A stretch of 64,000 nucleotides of DNA from an uncultured Polaribacter sp. (lineage in GTDB: Bacteria; Bacteroidota; Bacteroidia; Flavobacteriales; Flavobacteriaceae). A program made the position numbers and the translations under genes. Positions within the stretch are counted from its first letter, which is position 1. The number at the start of each line of letters is the position of its first letter. Positions 35,762-44,136 of this stretch are shown here, piece by piece. The notes beneath the pieces were generated by a model that had not been told where the DNA came from, ran no database searches, and saw only the letters and a program-made list of their open reading frames with translations. The stretch spans positions 676,310 through 740,309 of the forward strand of contig CALSOT010000002.1 in NCBI GenBank assembly GCA_943788045.1, given 5' to 3'.

Positions 35762-36879
35762 TGAAAAATGATGATACAAATACAACAATCCATTTTCCAA
35801 CAGAATTTGATTCTATATTAAATAGAATAGCGAATTTAGATCCTGTTAGTTATGATAGATCTAGAAATTATATAGATGGTGCAGTAAGTTATTTATCGCC
35901 ATATATCTCTCGTGGTGTTATTTCTACAAGGTTTGTTTATCAAGAATTATTAAAACGTAATTTTCACCCAAATAAAATATTAAAATTTATTCAAGAGTTA
36001 GCCTGGCGAGATTATTGGCAGCAAGTATGGATTGCTAAAGGGGATGTCATAAATAGTGATTTAAAGAATATTCAAACTCCAGTTGTATCATACGGAATTT
36101 CTAAAAATCTAGCGAATGCTAGCACAGGGATTAAAGCTGTGGATAAGAGCATTGACGAATTATACAATACTGGCTATGTTCACAATCATTTAAGAATGTA
36201 TATTGCCTCTATTGCTTGCAATATCGGTCAAAATCATTGGAAACATCCTGCTAAATGGATGTATTATCATTTATTAGATGCGGACTGGGCAAGCAATGCA
36301 CTAAGTTGGCAATGGGTTGCGGGAGCAAACAGTAATAAAAAGTATTATGCAAACCAAGAAAACATTAATACTTACTGTTACACTGAACAAACGGGCACTT
36401 TTCTAGACATACCTTATGAAGATTTTGAAAAATTAGTAATACCTAATGTACTATCATCTTCAGAAATATTAGAATTAAAAACACCGCTTCCAAAACCAAC
36501 ACCAATAGCAATTAATAAAGAGTTACCTACTCTAATCTATAATTTTTACAACTTAGATCCTCTGTGGAAAAATGAGTTAACAGCAAATCGTGTTTTATTA
36601 TTAGAACCTTCACATTTTGAAGCATATCCAGTATCTCAAAACACTATTAATTTTTTAATTGGTTTGTCTAAAAACATAGAAAATATACAAATATTCGTTG
36701 GAGAATTTAATGCACTTAAAACTGCGTATAATTTAGATGATATTTATTACAAAGAACACCCTTTAAATAATCATTATCAGGGTAATGAAACAGAAAGGGA
36801 TTGGATGTTTTCGGTAAATGGATACTACCGTTCTTTCTTCGCTTTTTGGAAAAAATGTAAAAAAGAAATTATTTTTTGA
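35761..36879 (+). CDS. Photolyase-type FAD-binding protein with domains in reversed order
   Basis: A 372-residue flavoprotein. The first ~210 residues match the FAD-binding half of photolyases: [20 protein letters not shown] near residue 42, [12 protein letters not shown] near 80, [18 protein letters not shown] near 136, and [20 protein letters not shown] near 175, the FAD-contacting D-A-N-W block. No antenna domain precedes it. Instead the C-terminal part (about 250-372: [31 protein letters not shown]) looks like an alpha/beta domain placed after the FAD domain. The role, repair or sensing, is unknown. It overlaps neighbours at both ends. Confidence 0.85.
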   Translation: MKNDDTNTTIHFPTEFDSILNRIANLDPVSYDRSRNYIDGAVSYLSPYISRGVISTRFVYQELLKRNFHPNKILKFIQELAWRDYWQQVWIAKGDVINSDLKNIQTPVVSYGISKNLANASTGIKAVDKSIDELYNTGYVHNHLRMYIASIACNIGQNHWKHPAKWMYYHLLDADWASNALSWQWVAGANSNKKYYANQENINTYCYTEQTGTFLDIPYEDFEKLVIPNVLSSSEILELKTPLPKPTPIAINKELPTLIYNFYNLDPLWKNELTANRVLLLEPSHFEAYPVSQNTINFLIGLSKNIENIQIFVGEFNALKTAYNLDDIYYKEHPLNNHYQGNETERDWMFSVNGYYRSFFAFWKKCKKEIIF

Positions 36880-38336
36880 ATTTAAAAGATATAAATATAG
36901 TTTGGTTAAAACGAGACTTGCGATTGCAGGATCACGAACCTTTACGCGAGGCAGAACAAGCAGGTATTCCATACCTTATAATATATCTTTTTGAACCCAG
37001 TTTTATTGAATATCCAGACACCAATCTGCGACATTTACAGTTTGTTTATCATTCTTTAAAATCCCTTAATAAGCAGTTAAAAAACTACAATCGATGTGTT
37101 GATATATTTTATGGCGAAGCTCATGAGACTTTTAGTTTTATCTTCGAGAAATATAGAATACAACAACTTTTTAGTTATCAGGAAAGTGGGACAAAAATTA
37201 CTTGGAAACGGGATAAAAAAATCAAACAATTTTGTAAAAATAATAACATTATTTGGAAAGAAAGCCAACGTGATGGTGTTATAAGAGGACTTAAAAATAG
37301 AGATATTTGGAACAAGCGATGGCATGCTATAATGCACTCGCCTATTATAGAAAACAACTATTCAATAACTAAACTAAATACATTAAAACACCCATATACA
37401 TTGCCAGGAGAATTAGTTTCTAAATTAGAGAACTATCCTACCCAATTTCAACCTGCAGGAGAAGAAAATGCTTGGCGTTACCTAAAGTCTTTTACTCAAA
37501 AAAGGGGCTTCAATTACCACATACATATTTCTAAACCTACAGAAAGTAGAACTTCTTGTAGTCGATTATCCCCCTATTTGGCTTGGGGAAATATAAGTAT
37601 CAAACAAGTCTTTCAATTTGTAGGTACACATCCAAATGGAACTGCAAACGACAAGGCTTTTTCTGGAATGCTTACACGCTTGCATTGGCATTGTCATTTT
37701 ATACAAAAGTTTGAAGTTGAATGCACTTATGAAACAGATTGTGTAAATAAGGGCTACGAATTGTTACAACATAAAAAGAATGAATCATTTATCAAAGCTT
37801 GGCGAATAGGACAAACAGGTTATCCGCTAATAGACGCTTGTATGCGTGCTGTTGAGCAAACAGGATGGATTAATTTTAGAATGCGTGCAATGGTTGTTTC
37901 TTTTTTAACTTTAAATATGGATCAAGATTGGCGGGATGGTGTATACCATTTAGCACGTCAATTCTTAGATTACGAACCTGGTATTCACTATCCACAATTT
38001 CAAATGCAAGCAGGAACAACTGGTATTAATACAGTAAGACTATACAATCCAATAAAAAATTCAGAAGAACACGACCCTAAAGGTATATTTATTAAAAAAT
38101 GGGTGCCTGAGCTAGCAAACGTTCCAGAAGCTTACATTCACGAACCTTGGACAATGAGCGCAATGGAGCAAACCTTCTGTAATGTAACTATTGGAGTGGA
38201 TTATCCATCACCAATAATAGATCTTAAAACAAGTTCTAAAATGGCAAGAGATAAAATTTGGGGGCATAAAAAGCATCCGGCGGTTAGAGCTGAAAAAAAG
38301 AGAATTTTAGCAACACATGTAAATAAAAGACGATGA
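36876..38336 (+). CDS. Cryptochrome/photolyase-family protein
   Basis: A 486-residue flavoprotein with the classical order: antenna alpha/beta domain ([20 protein letters not shown] from residue 8) then FAD domain (about 200-480). Recognisable parts are [38 protein letters not shown] and [19 protein letters not shown]. The CPD-photolyase WREF block is replaced by [12 protein letters not shown], and the DxxxNxxxWQW block by [20 protein letters not shown], so it belongs to a branch whose activity is not obvious. The start is a TTG overlapping the previous stop by four bases; a stop codon just upstream leaves no ATG. Confidence 0.9.
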   Translation: MNLKDINIVWLKRDLRLQDHEPLREAEQAGIPYLIIYLFEPSFIEYPDTNLRHLQFVYHSLKSLNKQLKNYNRCVDIFYGEAHETFSFIFEKYRIQQLFSYQESGTKITWKRDKKIKQFCKNNNIIWKESQRDGVIRGLKNRDIWNKRWHAIMHSPIIENNYSITKLNTLKHPYTLPGELVSKLENYPTQFQPAGEENAWRYLKSFTQKRGFNYHIHISKPTESRTSCSRLSPYLAWGNISIKQVFQFVGTHPNGTANDKAFSGMLTRLHWHCHFIQKFEVECTYETDCVNKGYELLQHKKNESFIKAWRIGQTGYPLIDACMRAVEQTGWINFRMRAMVVSFLTLNMDQDWRDGVYHLARQFLDYEPGIHYPQFQMQAGTTGINTVRLYNPIKNSEEHDPKGIFIKKWVPELANVPEAYIHEPWTMSAMEQTFCNVTIGVDYPSPIIDLKTSSKMARDKIWGHKKHPAVRAEKKRILATHVNKRR

Positions 38337-38464
38337 AGAAAGCTCATTTACCTGAAAAAATATGTGTGGTTTGTGAAAGACCCTTTACTTGGCGCAAAAA
38401 ATGGGAAAAGAATTGGGAAGAAGTTAAATATTGTAGTGAACGTTGTAGAAGAAATAAAATATAA
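38333..38464 (+). CDS. DUF2256 zinc-ribbon mini-protein
   Basis: A 43-residue protein, [20 protein letters not shown] at its start and [12 protein letters not shown] at its end. The four cysteines (C11, C14, C33, C37) in CxxC and CxxxC pairs form a zinc-binding knuckle diagnostic of DUF2256, a family known to sit beside cryptochrome genes. Its ATG overlaps the photolyase stop codon (ATGA) and its stop is directly followed by the next gene's ATG with no gap, so it is embedded in the operon. Function unknown. Confidence 0.92.
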   Translation: MKKAHLPEKICVVCERPFTWRKKWEKNWEEVKYCSERCRRNKI

Positions 38465-39949
38465 ATGAAAACAGTAAATCTAATTTTTCCAAATCAACTT
38501 TTTGAATCATCTCCACTTTTAGAGAATGGTTTTCCGGTGTATATTATCGAAGAATTTTTATTCTTTCGGCAATTCAACTTTCATAAGCAGAAAATAGCCT
38601 ATCACAGAGCTACAATGAAACATTATGAAGCTTTTGTAGCTTCTAAAAATATTGAAGTCAGCTATATAGAAGCAAGTGAAAAGGTTTCAGATATTCGAGA
38701 ATTGATTCCGTTTTTAAAATCAAAAGGTATTAGCAGTATTAATTATATAGATCCAGTAGATAACTGGCTTCAGAAAAGAATAAAAAAATCTGGTGAGGTT
38801 AATACTGTTGAAAGAAGAGTTTGTGATTCTCCGTTATTCTTGAATAGAAAAGAAGATTTACAGCCTTTTTTCCGCAGTGATAAAAAAAAGTACCATCAAA
38901 CATCATTTTACACAGATCAAAGAAGCAAAAGAAATATTCTTATTGATCCCAGCGGAAAACCAACAGGAGGAAAATGGACTTTTGATACTGAAAACAGAAA
39001 AAAATATCCAGCAAAAAAAATACCGCCTGCAATTCAATTTCCAGATGTTGATTCCTTTTACAAAGAAGCCCTCGACTATGTAAATAAAAACTTTTCAAAA
39101 AATATAGGTGAACTCAGTAAAAATTCATTGTATCCGACAAACTTTAATACATCTGAACAATGGTTTCAGCAGTTTTTAGAACAACGATTTTTAGAATTTG
39201 GTACTTACGAAGATGCTATAGTGGCAGACAGTTCAATATTAAACCATAGTGTATTAACGCCTATGCTAAATGTAGGTTTAATTACACCAATAAATATTGT
39301 TGAGAAAAGTATCTCTTTCGCAAAAGCGAATAATATTCCTATCAATTCATTAGAAGGTTTTGTGCGTCAAATAATAGGTTGGCGAGAATTTATACGTGGT
39401 ATTTATGAGAGCAGAGGAAGTGATGAACGTACGCGTAATTTTTGGGGTTTTACTAAAAAAATACCTAAATCATTTTATGATGGTACAACAGGTATTTACC
39501 CAATTGATCAAACTATTAAAAAAATACTAAAAACAGGTTATTGCAATCATATAGAACGTTTGATGGTTTTAGGCAATTTTATGATGCTCTGCGAATTCGA
39601 TCCAGATGAAGTGTATCGCTGGTTTATGGAACTCTTTATCGATAGCTATGATTGGGTAATGGTGCCGAATGTATATGGAATGAGTCAGTTTGCAGATGGA
39701 GGATTGATGGCTTCAAAGCCATATATAAGTGGTAGTAACTATTTAATGAAAATGAGTAATTATAAGAAAGGTGAATGGCAAGCTGTTTGGGATGGACTTT
39801 TTTGGAGGTTTATGGATACGCATCGTAGTTTCTTTAAAAAAAATCCAAGGTTAGGAATGTTAGTTTCTATGTTCGATAAAATGCCACAAGAAAAAAAAAT
39901 ATTGCATATTTCAAATGGTGAAAAATTTCTACAAAGTTTAACTCTTTAA
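38465..39949 (+). CDS. PhrB/CryB-class (FeS-BCP) photolyase-related protein lacking cluster cysteines
   Basis: A 494-residue member of the photolyase-related group that contains bacterial (6-4) photolyases and CryB. N-terminal antenna domain about 1-140 (NLIFPNQLFESSPLL, HRATMKHYEAFVAS), linker SGKPTGGKWTFDTENRKKYP, FAD domain from about 230 with GWREFIRGIYESRG, HIERLMVLGNFMMLCEFDP, and LPN-type VPNVYGMSQFADGGLMASKP. The family normally has four cysteines holding a 4Fe-4S cluster, three of them in a YCxxC...CPFN block. Here that block reads NYKKGEWQAVWDGLFWRF with no Cys. Starts immediately after the DUF2256 stop. Confidence 0.9.
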   Translation: MKTVNLIFPNQLFESSPLLENGFPVYIIEEFLFFRQFNFHKQKIAYHRATMKHYEAFVASKNIEVSYIEASEKVSDIRELIPFLKSKGISSINYIDPVDNWLQKRIKKSGEVNTVERRVCDSPLFLNRKEDLQPFFRSDKKKYHQTSFYTDQRSKRNILIDPSGKPTGGKWTFDTENRKKYPAKKIPPAIQFPDVDSFYKEALDYVNKNFSKNIGELSKNSLYPTNFNTSEQWFQQFLEQRFLEFGTYEDAIVADSSILNHSVLTPMLNVGLITPINIVEKSISFAKANNIPINSLEGFVRQIIGWREFIRGIYESRGSDERTRNFWGFTKKIPKSFYDGTTGIYPIDQTIKKILKTGYCNHIERLMVLGNFMMLCEFDPDEVYRWFMELFIDSYDWVMVPNVYGMSQFADGGLMASKPYISGSNYLMKMSNYKKGEWQAVWDGLFWRFMDTHRSFFKKNPRLGMLVSMFDKMPQEKKILHISNGEKFLQSLTL

Positions 39950-39958
39950 ATAAAAACA

Positions 39959-40384
39959 ATGGTATTTGATACAACTTACAGAAATAAAGATTATGACCAA
40001 CAAAGCACATCGCTTGTAGGAAAACCGTTTAGCTTTATAGAGAAAATAAAGCAAGGAGGAATTGGTTCAGGCAGATTAATTATTAACTCAAAAAGTCCAA
40101 AATTAGATCTTGGTAAATTAAAATTCGAAGAAATAGATTACGGGAATATTGAGCTTCGTCCAAAAGGTATTGTTGTGCATTACACAAGAGGACTAGAGCG
40201 TTTCTCTTGGGTTATACCTTATTATCGGTTGGTAATTTATAATTCTCAATTTTTTAGCATTCATGCCAATGGAAACTTTATCCAATTTTTAAAAAACAAA
40301 AACTACAGGGATAACAAAAAATTTATTGATAAAATGAATTGTACAAAAAACGATCATTTAAATCTTTCTTATTATGATTCCTGA
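39959..40384 (+). CDS. Uncharacterised protein of the photolyase locus
   Basis: A 141-residue soluble protein with no signal peptide. The middle is predicted beta-rich (GSGRLIINSKSPKLDLGKL, KGIVVHYTRGLERFSWVIPY, RLVIYNSQFFSIHANGNFI), which reminds me of a PH-like sandwich, and the tail is Lys/Asn-rich. I do not recognise the family. It starts nine bases after the FeS-class photolyase gene and ends about 70 bases before the FAD oxidoreductase, so it likely belongs to the same transcription unit. Confidence 0.7.
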   Translation: MVFDTTYRNKDYDQQSTSLVGKPFSFIEKIKQGGIGSGRLIINSKSPKLDLGKLKFEEIDYGNIELRPKGIVVHYTRGLERFSWVIPYYRLVIYNSQFFSIHANGNFIQFLKNKNYRDNKKFIDKMNCTKNDHLNLSYYDS

Positions 40385-40452
40385 AAAATAGAAATCCGAT
40401 CTAAAAAACTTACATTAGCCACATAATTTTATTTGTTATTAAGGAACTACTT

Positions 40453-41712
40453 ATGAATAAAAAAGATTACAAAATACATATTGTAGGTGCAGGAGTAAGC
40501 GGACTAGTCGCTTCAAAAGTTTTAGAAGATTATGGTTATGAATCAATGATAATTGAAGCAACAGATCGTGTTGGAGGAAGAGTTAAAACGGATGTTATTG
40601 ACGGCTATCAATTAGATCACGGATTTCAAGTTTTGCTCACTGCTTATCCAAGTGCTCAAAAATATTTAAATTTTGAAGCCTTAGAACTACAACACTTTAT
40701 TCCTGGCGCTACTATATTCAGTAATGGTAAACAAAAAACTATTGGAGACCCTTTGCGAAATATATTTTTACTTTTTCCAACTTTATTTTCTGGAATAGGA
40801 ACACTTTCAGATAAAGTAAAAATATTAAAGCTTAATCGTCTTTTAAAGAATACGACACTGGATAAAATTTTTGATAAATCTGAAAAAACAACACTGCAAT
40901 ATTTAATAGATTTTGGTTTTTCTGAAGAAATTATTTCTAAATTCTTCAAGCCTTTTTTTAGTGGTATATTTTTAGAACCTGAATTAGAAACATCAAGTAG
41001 GATGTTTGAATTTGTTTATAAAATGTTTGGAGAAGGATATGCAACATTACCTAAAGGTGGTATTGAAGCAATTCCAAAGCAATTAAAGTCTAATTTAAAA
41101 CATGGTAACTTTCAGTTTAATACTAAAGTTAAGTCTGTAGAGGATGGTAAAATAATTCTTGCTGATGGGAACGAATTAGAAAGTGACTTTACAATTATTG
41201 CAACGGAATCTAACAAACTTGTAGGGAATTTAAAAAAGATTGAGACTAAATGGAAATCTTGCGACACGCTATATTTTGAAACCAATACTAAGACTATTAA
41301 AAAACCGATTATTGGACTTATCTCAGAAAGTGATGCGCTTATTAACAACATATTTTATCACAGTAGTATTTTATCAAAATCTACCGGTAAAAAACAATTG
41401 TTATCTGTAACAGTTGTAAAACAACACAATTTATCCCAAGAAAATTTAAAAATTCGTGTTCAAAAAGAATTACAAGACTATTGCGGAATAGATTCGTGTA
41501 TTTTTATAAAACATTACGCGATTCCAAAGGCATTGCCAAATTTAGATGGCATAAAGTATGAAATGCAACCTTCAGAAACGAAATTAACTAATTATATTTT
41601 TCTTGCTGGAGATACACAGTTAAACGGCTCCTTGAACGCTGCTATGATTGCTGGTGAAAAAGCTGCCTTAAATGTAATTGAAAATTTGAAATATAAATTA
41701 AAAATTGATTAA
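40453..41712 (+). CDS. FAD-dependent amine-oxidase-like oxidoreductase
   Basis: A 419-residue flavoprotein of the protoporphyrinogen-oxidase/phytoene-desaturase superfamily. The dinucleotide fold is IHIVGAGVSGLVASKVLEDY with the second Gly-rich segment DRVGGRVKTDVIDGYQLDHG near residues 39-58, and the closing FAD contact FLAGDTQLNGSLNAAMIAGE near 384-403. The reaction and substrate are unknown; relatives act on carotenoids, porphyrins or amines. Its presence behind three light-active flavoproteins fits a photoprotection theme. Confidence 0.88.
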   Translation: MNKKDYKIHIVGAGVSGLVASKVLEDYGYESMIIEATDRVGGRVKTDVIDGYQLDHGFQVLLTAYPSAQKYLNFEALELQHFIPGATIFSNGKQKTIGDPLRNIFLLFPTLFSGIGTLSDKVKILKLNRLLKNTTLDKIFDKSEKTTLQYLIDFGFSEEIISKFFKPFFSGIFLEPELETSSRMFEFVYKMFGEGYATLPKGGIEAIPKQLKSNLKHGNFQFNTKVKSVEDGKIILADGNELESDFTIIATESNKLVGNLKKIETKWKSCDTLYFETNTKTIKKPIIGLISESDALINNIFYHSSILSKSTGKKQLLSVTVVKQHNLSQENLKIRVQKELQDYCGIDSCIFIKHYAIPKALPNLDGIKYEMQPSETKLTNYIFLAGDTQLNGSLNAAMIAGEKAALNVIENLKYKLKID

Positions 41713-41778
41713 CTTACTTGCAGAAAAATATAATTAATTGAATTACTATAAAATGTCTAACTTTTAAAACTTAATTTA

Positions 41779-42144
41779 ATGGAATATTTAATTAGTATAA
41801 TAAAAATTATTATCGCAATAAGTATTATAAATGTATGGTTATTCAGATTCAAAAAACCTACAACGTGGAGAGGAAACAATGCGGGTAACATGAAGGAAGA
41901 GTTTGAAGCTTATGGTTTACCTGAATGGTTAATGTATGGTGTTGGTACTGTAAAAGTATTATTGTCACTGAGTCTGCTCGTTTCTATTTACTTCGACGAA
42001 CTAGAAATACCTTCAGCATGTGGTATTGCCTTTTTAATGCTTATAGCTATTGTCATGCATATTAAAATTGGAGACCCTATTAAAAAATCGTTACCTGCAT
42101 TTATATTTTTTTCGTTAAGCTTAATTGTTGCTTTAGTGCAATAA
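41779..42144 (+). CDS. DoxX-like four-helix membrane protein
   Basis: A 121-residue integral membrane protein with four hydrophobic helices (first LISIIKIIIAISIINVWLF, then VGTVKVLLSLSLLVSIYF, GIAFLMLIAIVMHIKIGD, FIFFSLSLIVALVQ). The GDPIKKSLPAFI segment before the last helix is typical of the DoxX family. Members are linked to quinone or thiosulfate redox chemistry or to simple membrane accessory roles. It converges on another DoxX-type gene with one base between the stop codons. Confidence 0.8.
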   Translation: MEYLISIIKIIIAISIINVWLFRFKKPTTWRGNNAGNMKEEFEAYGLPEWLMYGVGTVKVLLSLSLLVSIYFDELEIPSACGIAFLMLIAIVMHIKIGDPIKKSLPAFIFFSLSLIVALVQ

Positions 42145-42145
42145 G

Positions 42146-42499
42146 TTAAAAGTAAATTTCTAGAAAGTAGAAACAGAGGTATCCATTAAATATAAAAAAT
42201 ATAAAGGATGGTAAGGTTAAAGCCAAAGAATCCTTAATCCTTAATCTTACTATAAACCCTAAAAGCATTTGAAAAGATAAGCCAGCCGAAGCTATCACGC
42301 CTATTATTGGAACTGTAAAACTGACAAATAAAGCCAATCCTGCTAATATTTGTGAATATCCCGTTATTTTTCGTTGTGTTTCACTTAAATTAAAACGAAA
42401 AAACTCTTGTTTCATTTTATGAGACAGTAAGCAGCTTAAACCATATATTAAAAAAGATATTGCCGAAAAAACGATTAGAGTAGCGTGTAGTATGTTCAA
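42146..42499 (-). CDS. Second DoxX-like membrane protein
   Basis: A 117-residue membrane protein with four helices (ATLIVFSAISFLIYGLSCLL, YSQILAGLALFVSFTVPIIG, SAGLSFQMLLGFIVRLRIKD, LPSFIFFIFNGYLCFYFLEI). Its RLRIKDSLALTLPSF segment parallels the GDPIKKSLPAF of the neighbour, indicating the same DoxX-like fold. It reads toward that neighbour, and the two genes end one base apart. No substrate can be given. Confidence 0.75.
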   Translation of the reverse strand: MNILHATLIVFSAISFLIYGLSCLLSHKMKQEFFRFNLSETQRKITGYSQILAGLALFVSFTVPIIGVIASAGLSFQMLLGFIVRLRIKDSLALTLPSFIFFIFNGYLCFYFLEIYF

Positions 42500-42818
42500 A
42501 TTACAGATAATTGATATTATTTCTTCTTAATTTAATAGTTGTTAAAAATACTCAATAAAAATTATATGTTTGTAAATAATTTATTTGACATTATTTAATT
42601 AATAAATTCGTCTAGTACAAAAATACCATTGTCATTTAGGTTAAAGAAGAATTTATATCTCTTTATTTTTTTTAATATGCTAACCATTTTAATAAGCCAT
42701 ACTTTTTTATAATTTATAATAAATAAGAAAAGACAACATATTTGTTAAGCTCTTTATAAATTTGTGAAGTTATGTAAGTTTTGCTTTTACCAAACTTCAC
42801 TCTTTTATGAAATATAAT
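42500..42818. other. 319-base AT-rich gap
   Basis: No gene. The only structure is an inverted repeat GTGAAGTT (42763) with AACTTCAC (about 42791) separated by a 21-base loop, just past the end of the minus-strand hypothetical gene, which may help end its transcript. Confidence 0.4.
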
Positions 42819-43046
42819 CTAAAAATCTGGATCAGGTCTTCCCTTTAAACGCTTTTCAATTTTTCTCTTCTTTGCGGTTAAGAGCTTCATTATATCCATA
42901 AGTTTAGTGTCTTTAGATTTTTTGTAAATCTCGTTTAACGCTAATATCAGTCGTTTTGCTTCCCTTGAAGCCACTACTCTATCACTTGTAGACATATTCC
43001 TCATTTTGGCTTTTTCAAACTCAAGTGCTTCATTTATTAGTTCCAT
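42819..43046 (-). CDS. Small conserved-looking helical protein
   Basis: A 75-residue charged protein: a start MELINEALEFEKAKMRNMST, a central ASREAKRLILALNEIYKKSK and a basic end KKRKIEKRLKGRPDPDF. Predicted to be two helices with a basic tail. I do not recognise a family; the composition and codon use match neighbouring genes, so I accept it as real. It is a single-gene unit reading away from the Fur-family regulator. Confidence 0.6.
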   Translation of the reverse strand: MELINEALEFEKAKMRNMSTSDRVVASREAKRLILALNEIYKKSKDTKLMDIMKLLTAKKRKIEKRLKGRPDPDF

Positions 43047-43330
43047 AATTATTTTGTTTAATATTATTCAAATATAGTTAAACAAAACTAACACTAAAAG
43101 ATTATATCATTGATTATAATTATTTTATTATTGATTTGAATTATATAGAAAAACCAAAAAACATCAACGTACAGTCATTTAAAATTTTTTGTTGAGTTTT
43201 AGAAAATTTAGAATTCATTTTGTGAACTTCATGATGAAAATTTTATGATTGTAATCGAATCGTCAGAAAACAATTGAAATAATAAGTATAAATAATTATT
43301 ACGTATTCTTTATTCTGGAGCTAATGTACT

Positions 43331-43351
43331 AAGGCAAGCGAAGCTTGCTTT
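43331..43351. repeat. GC-rich hairpin in an AT-rich gap
   Basis: GCAAGC and GCTTGC pair around a GAA loop, extended by three further pairs (one G-T) to a 9-bp stem, ending in TTTT. It stands out in base content from its surroundings. It could be a terminator reaching into the fur upstream region or a leftover of a repeat. Confidence 0.4.
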
Positions 43352-43401
43352 TGCTCCGATTTGTCCGGTTTTTGTTTTATCAATATCATAATTCACTTTA
43401 A

Positions 43402-43453
43402 TACAACTGAGTTGCAAATATAATAATATTAATATTTAACGCAACTAAGTTGC
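43402..43453. promoter_or_regulatory. Two palindromes upstream of the Fur-family gene (possible Zur/Fur boxes)
   Basis: Two copies of a TGCAACTnAGTTGCA-type palindrome: TACAACTGAGTTGCA (43402-43416) and CGCAACTAAGTTGCA (43440-43454), centres 38 bases apart. They have the size and symmetry that Fur-family dimers bind. They lie 53-105 bases before the start codon and above the -7 box, which suggests that the product regulates its own gene or a divergent transcript. Confidence 0.55.
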
Positions 43454-43494
43454 ATTAATTGTAATTATATTTTTTTCTTAAATTATACTTGCGC

Positions 43495-43502
43495 TATATT
43501 TG
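43495..43502 (+). promoter_or_regulatory. -7 promoter box of the Fur-family gene
   Basis: TATATTTG matches TAnnTTTG perfectly and ends four bases before the ATG at 43507, predicting a leaderless transcript if used. Confidence 0.45.
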
Positions 43503-43506
43503 CTTT

Positions 43507-43887
43507 ATGGGAATTTTAAGGAAAACGAAATCAGTTAAAATACTACTTGATGAATTTGAAAAAAAATCAACTGCAATTTCAGCGATTACATTGATAGAAC
43601 GTCTTCATTCTAAGATGAATAAAACGACAATATATCGTGTTTTAGAGAAATTAGAAGATGATGGATTTCTTCATTCATTTTTAGGTAAAAATGGACATAA
43701 ATGGTATGCAAAATGTAGTGGTTGTTCAAGTGATGAGCATCATGATATTCATCCACATTTTCAATGTACAGATTGTGGAAAAGTAGATTGCTTGTCAACA
43801 GATGTTCTAATTCCTAATATCCCTAACCGTAAAGTTGATATGTCTCAAATATTGCTTCAAGGAAAGTGTGAGGACTGTTATACTTAA
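43507..43887 (+). CDS. Fur-family metal-dependent repressor
   Basis: A 126-residue ferric-uptake-regulator family protein. The winged-helix domain includes LIERLHSKMNKTTIYRVLEK near residues 28-47. The metal-binding region has KWYAKCSGCSSDEHHDIHPH with many His and Cys, and FQCTDCGKVDCL plus a final GKCEDC; the two CxxC pairs hold structural zinc. The histidine-rich HHDIHPH segment suits the regulatory metal site. Whether it senses zinc (Zur), iron (Fur) or peroxide (PerR) is not decided. I start at the ATG giving MGILRKTK; an upstream TTG would overlap the promoter. Two palindromes upstream may be its own operators. Confidence 0.93.
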   Translation: MGILRKTKSVKILLDEFEKKSTAISAITLIERLHSKMNKTTIYRVLEKLEDDGFLHSFLGKNGHKWYAKCSGCSSDEHHDIHPHFQCTDCGKVDCLSTDVLIPNIPNRKVDMSQILLQGKCEDCYT

Positions 43888-44136
43888 ATGACAACTAGAG
43901 AAATAGAAACTTACAGGTTAATACGGTATTGAAATAATACTATCTAAATTTCTTATTTCTACTTCTCCCCTATTTATTATTGATTTTCCAAAATTACATA
44001 TTATTATGAGCTTAAATACTTCATAATGGCGATGTAGTATGGTTCTTGTATAGGAAATTTTATAGGTATAAATATTTTAATTAGTTAAATTTGAAGTATT
44101 AGAGAGTATAAGTACTTTCAATTAAAACAAAATTAA

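Noticed and set aside
42500..42818. A possible RNA gene in this gap
   Set aside because: Only one 8-bp inverted repeat with a 21-base loop, no promoter box and no T run.
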